Source of the DNA: Brevibacillus thermoruber 423
GTDB lineage: Bacteria > Bacillota > Bacilli > Brevibacillales > Brevibacillaceae
DNA: 64,000 bases
Direction: 5' to 3'
Assembly (NCBI RefSeq): GCF_000454065.1
Contig: NZ_KE695649.1
Coordinates: 370,624-434,623, forward strand
Positions 54,239-62,593 of this stretch are shown one piece after another. Within the stretch, counting starts at the first letter, position 1, and the number at the start of each line of letters is the position of its first letter. Under the pieces are notes generated by a model. The model saw nothing but the letters and a program-made list of their open reading frames with translations, had not been told where the DNA came from and ran no database searches. A program made the translations under genes and the position numbers.

Positions 54239-55145
54239 TGTGGAGCATCTGATCATGGATACACCCGTTCCGAAAATTGACGTCAAGGATCGGGTGCTCG
54301 AGAAACTGCGGGAGCGGAAAAATCAAAGGGAGGCGGTTCGAGTGAAAAAGAAAATCGGATTGATTGTAGCGGCGTGTCTGGTTTTTGGGGTAACGTCTGC
54401 ATACGCGGCCATGAAAGTGTATGAGCTGAAGAATGAAAAAGGAGAAGTAGTGGTACAGATCAACCAGACAGCCAAGGATCCGGTTACGAGCCAACACAAA
54501 ACGTATGGCCAGATGTTGAAGGAGGTTCGCGAATCGGTCAAACCGGGCACCGCTGTCGCTGTGTACATTGTGCCGGATAATCCTCAGAAAATCGTTGCTT
54601 TCTTCCAAAAGCCGATTACGTCTACAGACCGTAGGGTGATTCAGGCGGAAGCGGGAAACATGTTTGCCTTCCCGGCCGAACTGACTGGCGGGTACACGTT
54701 TAAAGAAGGGTTTGTCCAGCATATGATCATCCACGATTACAAGAAGGAAGATTTTTATAAGCAAGCGGAAGAGACAAAGAAAGACGTGATCGTGAAGGAG
54801 CTGAAAGTAGAACCGACGATTGAGCAATTGGGCGCCACCTACGCGAATCACAAGGGTGAAGTACGGATACGCATCGAGAATTTTGAGAAAGTAAAGTATG
54901 TGAGCACCGAAGCAGGTCCGGACGACACTGTGGAAAAAGTAAAGGTGGACAAAAGAGAGGCGCTGTATCATCTGAGGAAAATAAAGGGAGCGGATGGAAA
55001 AACAGAATCGATGGAACAGTCCATCGAATATTTCAAAGACGAAGCGAAATTGCTTTATCATGTATGGACGTCGTCGCCGGAAATTACCAAGCAGGACTTG
55101 TTGGCCATCGTGGAAAAGCTGGAGGAATCCCAGCCTTTCGACTGA
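54213..55145 (+). CDS. Probable anti-sigma or sensor membrane protein
   Basis: 310 residues. A cytosolic N-terminus (1-45) with a basic stretch, one membrane segment (about 48-66, IGLIVAACLVFGVTSAYAA), and an outer domain of about 240 residues resembling DUF4367/MucB-type sensor folds, with a repeat-like second half. The layout of a short cytosolic part for sigma binding and a large outside part fits an anti-sigma factor for the preceding ECF gene. No zinc-finger (HxxxCxxC) is seen. AAAGGAGGGG precedes the ATG. Confidence 0.65.
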   Translation: MKPTKPFGDVEHLIMDTPVPKIDVKDRVLEKLRERKNQREAVRVKKKIGLIVAACLVFGVTSAYAAMKVYELKNEKGEVVVQINQTAKDPVTSQHKTYGQMLKEVRESVKPGTAVAVYIVPDNPQKIVAFFQKPITSTDRRVIQAEAGNMFAFPAELTGGYTFKEGFVQHMIIHDYKKEDFYKQAEETKKDVIVKELKVEPTIEQLGATYANHKGEVRIRIENFEKVKYVSTEAGPDDTVEKVKVDKREALYHLRKIKGADGKTESMEQSIEYFKDEAKLLYHVWTSSPEITKQDLLAIVEKLEESQPFD

Positions 55146-55331
55146 GCCAATCTTCGTAACGGCTCGATCAGCCCTTTTCTACCGCAGGGTGGTGAAACAA
55201 GGAGTACTGTTTGTCCGCGGAAGTGTCACTCGCTGTCACAAAACCGCCAAGCATTGCGTGCCCTGCTTTTCCCTTGCCGATCTGTTATAATGAGACGAGT
55301 ATGAAGATTGCACTGGGCAAGGAGTGAACAA

Positions 55332-55688
55332 ATGGTGAGCAATGCGTTTCTTGAAGCCCACGTGGGCAGTTGGGAAGTGGCATTCATCCTGCTGATCGTC
55401 GGGTACATCCTCTTCCGTATCGGCAAGGAGAAAGTGGGCAACATCGTTCACATGTTTCTGCGCGTGATGATGGTGATCGTCGTCGTGACGGGCGCTTGGA
55501 TGTTATTTAAGTTCCACGCGGGAGATGTCCTGTACTATGTAAAGGGAGTGCTGGGGCTTGTCGTCTTCGGGCTGATGGAAATGGCGCTGGGACGGGCACG
55601 CCGCCAGGAAGCCAGCACCGGATTTTTCGTCGGTGCCCTCGCGCTGATGGTGGTCGTCATCCTGATCGGGTACCGCGTCATCATGTAG
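55332..55688 (+). CDS. YisL-family (DUF1516) membrane protein
   Basis: 118 residues with four membrane segments (about 18-35, 45-64, 70-86, 95-115). Matches the UPF0344/YisL layout, ILHMFLR-like IVHMFLRVMMVIVV and KGVLGLVVFGLMEMALGRAR. Function unknown. AAGGAG precedes ATG 55332, and TGTTATAAT at 55283-55291 is an extended -10 promoter. Confidence 0.85.
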   Translation: MVSNAFLEAHVGSWEVAFILLIVGYILFRIGKEKVGNIVHMFLRVMMVIVVVTGAWMLFKFHAGDVLYYVKGVLGLVVFGLMEMALGRARRQEASTGFFVGALALMVVVILIGYRVIM

Positions 55689-55713
55689 GCGGCAGGCGCG
55701 GGGTTCAAGTCGG

Positions 55714-55759
55714 AAGGCTTTCGTTCGGATCGAAAGGATCCGGGCGGAGGCCTTTTTTT
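55714..55759 (+). terminator. Intrinsic terminator
   Basis: AAGG/CCTT outer pairs and CGGATC 55726-55731 with GATCCG 55737-55742 form a long stem, then seven T. It ends the YisL transcript. Confidence 0.75.
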
Positions 55760-55865
55760 ACGGGAACTTTTTTTGCGGCCGGACAAGTGCCCCCAAGACC
55801 GGCGGATGCTCGTGGAAACGGGATTGCCCAACGAACGGGGCGGTCGGGTATGAATCGGAGAACTT

Positions 55866-55918
55866 CTCCACTTTTCTCGTCTAATATGGCGGAACGCTCC
55901 ACTTTTGCGTATAATGGC
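55866..55918 (+). promoter_or_regulatory. Imperfect direct repeats at the RpiR-nagB promoter
   Basis: CTCCACTTTT followed by CGT, TAAT and GGC elements occurs twice, at 55866-55890 and 55897-55918, 31 bases apart. The second copy contains TATAAT (55910-55915), the likely -10. Tandem sites in phase suit binding by the RpiR protein encoded next. Confidence 0.5.
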
Positions 55919-55967
55919 TGTAGGAATACAGCCGTTTTCTTTTGGCGATGGACGGGGGAGGAAACCG

Positions 55968-56864
55968 ATGACGGCATATCAGGAAGAGCGGACGGCCGGA
56001 GCGTCCGGCGGCGCGGCCAAAACCAATACCACCCTGCTGGGCATTCAGAGTTTGCGGCCGTCGTTTACCAAATCTGAGCAAAAAGTGGCGGAGATCGTAT
56101 TGAGCCAGACGGAGAGCGTGATTTACTCCTCCGTCATCGACCTGGCGGAAAAAGCGGACGTGGGCGAAACCACCGTGCTGCGGTTCTGCCGCAAGATCGG
56201 CTTTCGCAGCTACCAGGAGTTCAAGCTGGCGCTGGCCCAGGAGCTGGTCCATCCGGTCAAAAACCTGCACGGCGAGGTAACGGAGGAGGATTCGCTCGCG
56301 ACCATCGCGCAAAAGGTGACGGCCACCAACGTGCAGGCAGTCGGCGACACCAGCTCGCTCATCGACCCGATCGAGCTGGAACGGTGTGTCGACCTGCTGC
56401 AAGCCGCCAACACGATCCACTTTTACGGCGTGGGGACATCCGGGGTGACCGCCCAGGATGCCAAATACACGTGCCTGCGCCTCGGCCTGAAAGTGGACGC
56501 CTTTTACGAGGCGCACCTGCAGGCCATGGCCGCCGCCACGCTGGGCCCCGGTGACGTGGCCGTGGGCATCTCCGTGTCGGGCAGCACCAAGGATACGATT
56601 GACTCGCTGAAAGTGGCGAAGGAAGCGGGGGCGACGGTGCTGTGCATCACCCACTACCGCCGCTCGCCGATCACGAACGTGGCTGACATCACGCTTCTGA
56701 CGGCAGCCAAGGAAGGGCCGCTGCAGGGCGGGTCGCTCGCGGCCAAAATCGCCCAGCTTCACGTCATCGACATCCTGTGCACGGCACTCGCCATGCGCAT
56801 CAAGGAGAAAGCGCTGACCTACAAGGAAAAAACGGCAAAAGCGGTGCTGGACAAAAAATACTGA
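55968..56864 (+). CDS. MurR/RpiR-family regulator
   Basis: A 298-residue regulator: N-terminal HTH_6 domain (about 25-95, LAEKADVGETTVLRFCRKIG) and a C-terminal SIS sugar-phosphate domain (about 140-265, FYGVGTSGVTAQDAKYTCLR and VAVGISVSGSTKDTI). It precedes nagB by 23 bases, so its effector is probably glucosamine-6-phosphate or a related amino sugar phosphate. GGGGGAGG precedes the ATG. Confidence 0.92.
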   Translation: MTAYQEERTAGASGGAAKTNTTLLGIQSLRPSFTKSEQKVAEIVLSQTESVIYSSVIDLAEKADVGETTVLRFCRKIGFRSYQEFKLALAQELVHPVKNLHGEVTEEDSLATIAQKVTATNVQAVGDTSSLIDPIELERCVDLLQAANTIHFYGVGTSGVTAQDAKYTCLRLGLKVDAFYEAHLQAMAAATLGPGDVAVGISVSGSTKDTIDSLKVAKEAGATVLCITHYRRSPITNVADITLLTAAKEGPLQGGSLAAKIAQLHVIDILCTALAMRIKEKALTYKEKTAKAVLDKKY

Positions 56865-56887
56865 AACGGCTGGATGGGGGAGAGAGC

Positions 56888-57646
56888 ATGAAGCTGTTGA
56901 TTGCGGAGAATTACGAGGCGTTGAGCAAAGAGGCGGCGCGCGTCGTGGCGCAGGTGGTGGCAGCCAAGCCCACGGCCGTTTTGGGACTGGCTACGGGCAG
57001 CACGCCGATCGGCATGTACCGGGAACTGGCGCGGCTGCACCGCGAGGAGGGGGTTGACTTCTCCCGGGTGACGACGTTCAACCTGGATGAATACGTCGGT
57101 CTGCCGCCGCGTCATCCGCAAAGCTACCGCACGTTCATGCAGGAGCACTTTTTCCGCCACGTGAACATCCCGCTGGAACAGACCAACATCCCGCGCGGGG
57201 ATGCACCCGACCTGCAGGCGGAGTGCCGGCGGTATGAAGAGGCGATCGCGGCGGCGGGAGGCATCGACATACAGGTGCTGGGCATCGGCAGAAACGGCCA
57301 CATCGGCTTCAATGAGCCGGGGTCCGACGCGGAGACGACCACGCGGGTCGTGAAGCTGGCGCAAAGTACGATCAAGGCGAACGCGCGCTTTTTTGACTCG
57401 ATCGACGAAGTGCCGACGAAAGCCGTATCGATGGGGATCAAAACGATTCTGGCGGCGAAGCGGATCCTCCTGCTCGCGAGCGGCGAGGCCAAGGCGGAAG
57501 CGGTGTGCCGCATGCTGGAAGGGGAAAGGACGCCCGACGTGCCCGCCTCGCTGCTGCAGCTTCATCCGGACGTGACCGTCATCGTGGACAAGGACGCGGC
57601 CGCGCTGCTGGCAGCCGAGACGAGAGGCAGAGGCCGCCTGGTGTGA
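56888..57646 (+). CDS. nagB: Glucosamine-6-phosphate deaminase
   Basis: A 252-residue isomerase/deaminase giving fructose-6-phosphate and ammonia. Seen are LATGSTPIGMYREL (about 34-47), TTFNLDEYVGLPP with the base Asp near 66, and IGRNGHIGFNEPG near 132-144 with the catalytic Asp/His/Glu set. No nagA or transporter is next to it, so the substrate supply is from elsewhere. Cotranscribed with the RpiR gene. Confidence 0.95.
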   Translation: MKLLIAENYEALSKEAARVVAQVVAAKPTAVLGLATGSTPIGMYRELARLHREEGVDFSRVTTFNLDEYVGLPPRHPQSYRTFMQEHFFRHVNIPLEQTNIPRGDAPDLQAECRRYEEAIAAAGGIDIQVLGIGRNGHIGFNEPGSDAETTTRVVKLAQSTIKANARFFDSIDEVPTKAVSMGIKTILAAKRILLLASGEAKAEAVCRMLEGERTPDVPASLLQLHPDVTVIVDKDAAALLAAETRGRGRLV

Positions 57647-57762
57647 GCGGCCCGTTTTGCTGCGCTTGTTCACCAATTCGTTTCGAATAACGCCTCGTTC
57701 GTTATGCTATACTGGGAGTGTCCAAGGAGAATGCACCAGATTACCGTAAGGAGTTGATCCTG

Positions 57763-58515
57763 ATGAGCACGAACGAGGCGTTGCTTACGCTGGAAGGCTG
57801 GTATACCTATCATAATTTCCGCACGATCAATTGGGAGAAGTGGAAAGCCGCTTCGGCCGAAGAGCGCCAGGCCGCGCTGGACGAGCTGCTCGGCCTGATC
57901 CGCGAGTGGGAGGCAAACGAACAGGAGAAGGAAGGCAGCACCGCCATCTACAGCATCCTGGGGCACAAGGCGGATCTGGTCTTCCTGTTCCTGCGCCCGA
58001 CGATGCAGGAGCTGGACGCGATCAAGACGGCGTTCAACAAGACCCGCTTCGCCGCATACACCCAAGCGCCGTACTCCTACATCTCCGTGGTGGAGCTGAG
58101 CAACTACGTACATAATCCCGGTGAAGACCCGAAGTCCAATCCGCACATCCGGGAGCGTCTCTACCCGATTCTGCCGAAGTGGGAGCACATCTGCTTCTAC
58201 CCGATGAACAAAAAACGCAACCTGCAGGACAACTGGTACATGCTGACGATGGAGCAGCGTGCCGAGATGATGCGCTCGCACGGGATGATCGGCCGCAAGT
58301 ACGCCGGCAAAGTGAAGCAGATCATCGGCGGCTCCGTCGGCTTCGACGATTGGGAGTGGGGCGTGACCCTGTTTGCCAACGACCCGCTCGAGTTCAAGCA
58401 CATCGTCTACGAAATGCGTTTTGACGAAGTGAGCGCACGCTACGGGGAGTTCGGCAACTTCCTGGTGGGCAACATCGTCACGCCCGAGTCGCTCACGCAG
58501 ATGCTGCAGGTGTAA
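57763..58515 (+). CDS. hemQ: Coproheme decarboxylase
   Basis: A 250-residue chlorite-dismutase-fold protein that converts coproheme III to heme b, the last step of the Gram-positive heme route. Typical HemQ blocks are LEGWYTYHNFRTINWEKW, KSNPHIRERLYPILPKW, NWYMLTMEQRAEMMRSHG and KVKQIIGGSVGFDDWEWGVT. AAGGAG precedes ATG 57763, and ATGCTATACT just before 57715 is an extended -10. Single gene with a terminator at 58528. Confidence 0.95.
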   Translation: MSTNEALLTLEGWYTYHNFRTINWEKWKAASAEERQAALDELLGLIREWEANEQEKEGSTAIYSILGHKADLVFLFLRPTMQELDAIKTAFNKTRFAAYTQAPYSYISVVELSNYVHNPGEDPKSNPHIRERLYPILPKWEHICFYPMNKKRNLQDNWYMLTMEQRAEMMRSHGMIGRKYAGKVKQIIGGSVGFDDWEWGVTLFANDPLEFKHIVYEMRFDEVSARYGEFGNFLVGNIVTPESLTQMLQV

Positions 58516-58527
58516 CCCATCAACCAC

Positions 58528-58563
58528 AATCTACCCGCGGTGCAGCCGGGGTAGATTTTTTTT
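58528..58563 (+). terminator. Intrinsic terminator
   Basis: AATCTACCC 58528-58536 pairs with GGGTAGATT 58549-58557, followed by a run of T to 58563. Confidence 0.9.
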
Positions 58564-58690
58564 GCATGAAAATCATGAAAAGAGCTTGCTGATTTCGTTT
58601 TCATTCCTTTAATGGAATAATTTGTTTCTTGTACATACCAAATGGTAAAATGGTATCGATATCCAAAGCGAAGAGGGGAGAGGTGTTTGC

Positions 58691-60937
58691 GTGACAACCA
58701 AAAAAAAGACGCTGCAGGTGGCGGCGGGACTTTCGGCAGCCGTGCTGCTGACCGCCGTTCCCGTCCCGTTTGCCGGCGTGTGGGAGAACAGCCTGCCGAA
58801 AGCCTACGCCGCCGAGCAGCAGGCGGGCGGCTTGACGCAGGAGCAAGCGGTTCAACAGGTGCGGCAGCTTTTGAACATACCGGCGGATTACAAGCTGGGA
58901 CGGACGTCGTACCTCAATGAAAGCCGGAATTCGCCATACGATCGGCCGCTGTGGAGCCTGTCCTGGGGAAAAGACAGGGAGGGATATGTGTCTGCCGTCG
59001 TCGACGCGGTGACGGGACAATTGATGCAGTATTCACACTACAGCGAAAAGCGGGAAAGCGATTCGTCGCCGGCGGTCAGCGAGGAACAAGCGCTGCGGGC
59101 GGCGGAGCAGTTTCTCGAGCGGGCCGTCCCCAAAGCGGAGCGGGAGAAGCTGTCCAAGCCCAACGAATACCCCGGCCTGCTCCCTATTTCGCTTGATCCG
59201 TGGGGAGAGCGCGTCTTTTCCTTTACGCGCATGGAAGGCGACACGCCTTTTTTGGAAAACGGCTTTCAGGTGATCGTCGGCCGAAACGGCGAAGTGGTTT
59301 CGTTTCTACGGATGTGGTACCAGGGAGAACTGCCTGAAGCCAAAGCAGCGATCGGGGGCGACGAGGCGGAGCGGCTCCTGGCGGAAAAAGCCGCGCCGTC
59401 GCTGGTCTACATGCGGGCGAACGAGCTGACGGGACGTTACCAGGCGGACGGGAACCGGTACCGCCTGGTCTACCGCTACGGGCGGTCCGATCCGCAGTTT
59501 GTGGACGCGGCGACCGGAACGGTGCTGAACGCACTCGGCGAGCCGGCCGAGGAAGGCGGGATCAAGCCGTTGGGGAGCACGGTCAACAGCCGCGAAGCGG
59601 ACAGGCTGATCGGCAAGGAAGAGGCGCAGAAGATCGCGGAAGAGCTGGTCAAGCGGCTCCCCGGCAGCTATCGTTCCGAGGGCAGCAGGGGCGGCGGTTC
59701 CAGCTCGGGACCGGACGGCGTGGAAACGAGACACTGGCGTTTTGAATTTACCCCGCTGCACGTCCAGGGCAAAAACGTGGAGCCGGTCGCGATCAGCGTC
59801 AGCGACCGCGGGGAATTGGTCGAATACCGCGTCGGGGAACCGGGATATCCCGGCGAACGAGGACGGAAAATCGAGAAGGCGGTGTCGTGGAAAGCGGCGC
59901 AGGAGAGCGCGGTCAAGCTGGTAAAAACGCTGCTGTCCGACCGGCTGGGGGACATCTATCTCATTGACCGCGAGCCGTCCCGCGTGAACGTGGAGGAAAT
60001 GCTGGAGCGGGGGCGGAATTTCGCGATTACGTTCGGCTGGCTGAAGGACGGCGTCCCGATCGAGGACAGGGAGTTCCGCGTGACGGTCAATCCCGAAACC
60101 GGGGAAGCGGAAGAGCTGCTCCTGTTCGAAGAAGGACCTGTCAGAGCGGAGGAGACGGCGGCCAAGATCGACCGAAAGGCGGCGGCCAAAGCGGAGCGGG
60201 AGCGGAAGAAGCTGAGGCTCACCTATTTCCTGCCGGAGCTGCCGCGTAACGGGATGCCGGCCGGCACTTCCAAGCCGCTGCTCGTCTACCGCTACGTCGG
60301 CGATCAGGGGGTCGTGGACGCCGTGACCGGGGAGTGGCTCAGTTTTGCCGACTTGCGCCAAAAAGAAATCCCGCAGGACATTGACGGTCATCCGGAGAAG
60401 GAAGCGCTGCAGTTCGCCATCCGGGAGGGCTTGCTGGCGGTCACCGACGGCAAGGTGGAACCGGACAAGGCGGTGACGCGCGGAGACATGGTGCAGATGC
60501 TGTCGCGCATGGTCAACCGCATCGGGATTTATCGGCGGAGCACCTCGTTCGAAGACGACGAAGCCCGCAAGCCGTACCGGTTTGCCGACGTCGACGAGAA
60601 ACACCCGCTGTACGGCGTCATCCAAAAAGCCATTCAATACGGACTGATCCCCGAGGAGGGGACAAGGTTTGAGCCGGATCGCCCGGCGACCCGCGGGGAA
60701 GCGGCGGAAATGGCCGCCCGCCTGCTGGGGTATGGCGAACTGCTGGAAAAACCGGGGCTGTTCGCGTCGCCGTATCGGGATGTGGAGAAGCGGCTGGTGC
60801 CCGCCGTCGCCCTGGTCCATGCCTACGGACTGCTTCCCTCCCCGTCAGCCGACGCGTTCCAGCCGGACAAGACGCTGACCCGGGCGGAGGCGGCGAAACT
60901 GATGAAAACGCTGCTGGATGCGAGAGAACTGAAGTGA
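58691..60937 (+). CDS. Secreted YcdB/YcdC-domain protein with S-layer homology
   Basis: 748 residues. Signal peptide (1-39, cut near AYA-AEQ), then several YcdB/PepSY-like repeats (about 45-540) marked by the recurring pattern of VVDAVTG, FVDAATG and VVDAVTG. Three S-layer homology motifs close it (about 575-625, 640-690, 695-745; each with a TRGE/TRAE-type end). It would be anchored to secondary cell wall polymer. GTG start after GGGGAGAGG. Upstream, AATGGTA occurs twice in tandem at 58638-58654 inside an ATACC/GGTAT dyad. Confidence 0.88.
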   Translation: MTTKKKTLQVAAGLSAAVLLTAVPVPFAGVWENSLPKAYAAEQQAGGLTQEQAVQQVRQLLNIPADYKLGRTSYLNESRNSPYDRPLWSLSWGKDREGYVSAVVDAVTGQLMQYSHYSEKRESDSSPAVSEEQALRAAEQFLERAVPKAEREKLSKPNEYPGLLPISLDPWGERVFSFTRMEGDTPFLENGFQVIVGRNGEVVSFLRMWYQGELPEAKAAIGGDEAERLLAEKAAPSLVYMRANELTGRYQADGNRYRLVYRYGRSDPQFVDAATGTVLNALGEPAEEGGIKPLGSTVNSREADRLIGKEEAQKIAEELVKRLPGSYRSEGSRGGGSSSGPDGVETRHWRFEFTPLHVQGKNVEPVAISVSDRGELVEYRVGEPGYPGERGRKIEKAVSWKAAQESAVKLVKTLLSDRLGDIYLIDREPSRVNVEEMLERGRNFAITFGWLKDGVPIEDREFRVTVNPETGEAEELLLFEEGPVRAEETAAKIDRKAAAKAERERKKLRLTYFLPELPRNGMPAGTSKPLLVYRYVGDQGVVDAVTGEWLSFADLRQKEIPQDIDGHPEKEALQFAIREGLLAVTDGKVEPDKAVTRGDMVQMLSRMVNRIGIYRRSTSFEDDEARKPYRFADVDEKHPLYGVIQKAIQYGLIPEEGTRFEPDRPATRGEAAEMAARLLGYGELLEKPGLFASPYRDVEKRLVPAVALVHAYGLLPSPSADAFQPDKTLTRAEAAKLMKTLLDARELK

Positions 60938-60980
60938 CGTGCGGTTCCGCGCCGCTTCCGGCAGCGGGCTGCTGCGATCA

Positions 60981-61331
60981 GAGCGGAGGACGTCCTCCGC
61001 TTCAGTGTGTAGACAACGTGACTGCTGGGGGGAGAAGCACGTTTCCGGCATCCGCTCCGTCTTTACCCACCGAACACAAGCTAACGCTCGCGTTCGGCGG
61101 GGCCCAGTTAACGCCCAGCAAGGAAGCGCAGACTGCACGCTCCGCAGCGATTTGCGGGGGATCGCCAAAGCCGCATTGCTGCGCAGCCCATTCAAAGGTG
61201 GCGCTCTTTTTTCCCGCAAATCGCTGCTCCGCTCGGTAGGGCTCACAAGTCGCTCTGCTGGAAACATGCTTCTCCTTCGATACAATTCGGTTTGTCATCA
61301 GTCTGGAGCGGAGGACGTCTTCCGCTTTTTT
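60981..61331. repeat. Structured inverted-repeat element
   Basis: Bounded by two near-identical 20-base palindromes, AGCGGAGGACGTCCTCCGCT at 60982-61001 and its variant at 61307-61326, the second followed by T6 (terminator). Inside, GGAGAAGCACGTTTCCGGCA 61031-61050 is the inverse of 61256-61275 (18 of 20), and GCAGCGATTTGCGGG 61144-61158 the exact inverse of 61213-61227. After the first palindrome lies the same 25-base tail as at 11452. No gene fits. It looks like a miniature mobile repeat or a structured RNA. Confidence 0.6.
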
Positions 61332-61495
61332 GTTTTCGCTCTCGCGCAGGAGATCGTAGAGGCTCTCTTTGTTTTGCCGCCGGTTTTTGCTATCGTAAAA
61401 GGAGCCTCCGCCGTTTCGCTTCGGCGAAGCCGGCTGTTCGCCGGCACGGCCCGAAACGGCCCGAGACAACCCCGGAAGAGAAGGATGGGGACGTT

Positions 61496-62488
61496 ATGGC
61501 CATGAAGATTGGATACCGAACGATCAAAACCGCGATCGGCGCAGGCCTGGCTATTTTTATCGCGCAGCAGTTGGGTCTGGCGTTTTACGCATCGGCGGGC
61601 ATCATTACCATCCTCTGCATCCAGGTGACGCGAAGACAGTCGATACGCGCGGCCGTCAACCGCATCCTCGCCTGCCTGTTGGCGCTGGTGGTCGGGATCG
61701 GCGTGTTCGCGCTGTTCGGCTATCATCCCGCCGCGCTGACGCTATTGATTCTGGTCTTTTTGCCGCTGGCTGTCCGCTTCGGCATTCAGGAAGGATTCGT
61801 GAGCAGCATGGTCGTGCTGCTGCATCTCTACTCCGCCGAGCGGATGGACGCGGCCACGATTGCAAACGAGCTCGCCCTGCTCACCATCGGGGTGGGGGTG
61901 GCGCTGCTCGCCAACCTGTACATGCCCAGCATGGAAAAAGAGCTGAAAGCGATGCAGGCGGCGGTGGAGAACAACTTTGCCGTCATTTTGCAGGAGTTCT
62001 GCTACTATCTGCGCCACGGCCAGAGCGACTGGGACGGCCGGGAGATGATCGAGACGGAGAGGCTGCTGCAGCAGGCGAAAGAGCTGGCCTGGCGCGAAGT
62101 GGAAAACCGCATCGGCCGCCGGGACGACACCTACTACCAGTATTTCGTCATGCGGGAAAAGCAGTTTGAACTGCTGGAGCGGATGCTGCCGATCGTCTCG
62201 ACGCTTGACGTGCAGGTGCCGCAGGGGCATCAGATCGCCGATTTTCTCGAGCGGCTGAGCCGCGCCATCCACCCCGGCAACACGGCGTACCGCTTTTTGG
62301 ACAAGCTGCGGGTGATGCGGGAAGAGATCCAGCAGACGGCCCTGCCCAAGACGCGGGAGGAGTTTGAAACCCGCGCGGCCCTGTTTTACCTGCTGCGGGA
62401 GATCGAGCGCTATCTGTTCATCAAGCATGAGCTGGGGAAAAATAGTCCGAGTAAAAATATGGAGAAAAAGGATATGCATGCCTTGTAA
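61496..62488 (+). CDS. Aromatic acid exporter family (ArAE_1, YqjA-like)
   Basis: 330 residues. N-terminal half with four to five membrane segments (about 12-140, TIKTAIGAGLAIFIAQQLGL and TRRQSIRAAVNRILACLLAL) and a helical cytosolic half (about 145-330) containing the conserved DTYYQYFVMREKQFELLERM. The Bacillales family is thought to export aromatic or other organic acids; substrate unknown. ATG 61496 after AAGGATGGGG; ATG 61502 is possible. Confidence 0.88.
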   Translation: MAMKIGYRTIKTAIGAGLAIFIAQQLGLAFYASAGIITILCIQVTRRQSIRAAVNRILACLLALVVGIGVFALFGYHPAALTLLILVFLPLAVRFGIQEGFVSSMVVLLHLYSAERMDAATIANELALLTIGVGVALLANLYMPSMEKELKAMQAAVENNFAVILQEFCYYLRHGQSDWDGREMIETERLLQQAKELAWREVENRIGRRDDTYYQYFVMREKQFELLERMLPIVSTLDVQVPQGHQIADFLERLSRAIHPGNTAYRFLDKLRVMREEIQQTALPKTREEFETRAALFYLLREIERYLFIKHELGKNSPSKNMEKKDMHAL

Positions 62489-62593
62489 TTTTCGGGAAAC
62501 ATTTGTATAATGATGGACGGCTGTTCATTTTTTTCGGAATGGCCTGTTTTTTTTATTTTTCTTTCAGCTCGATCAACAACAGGAGGAATCGAC

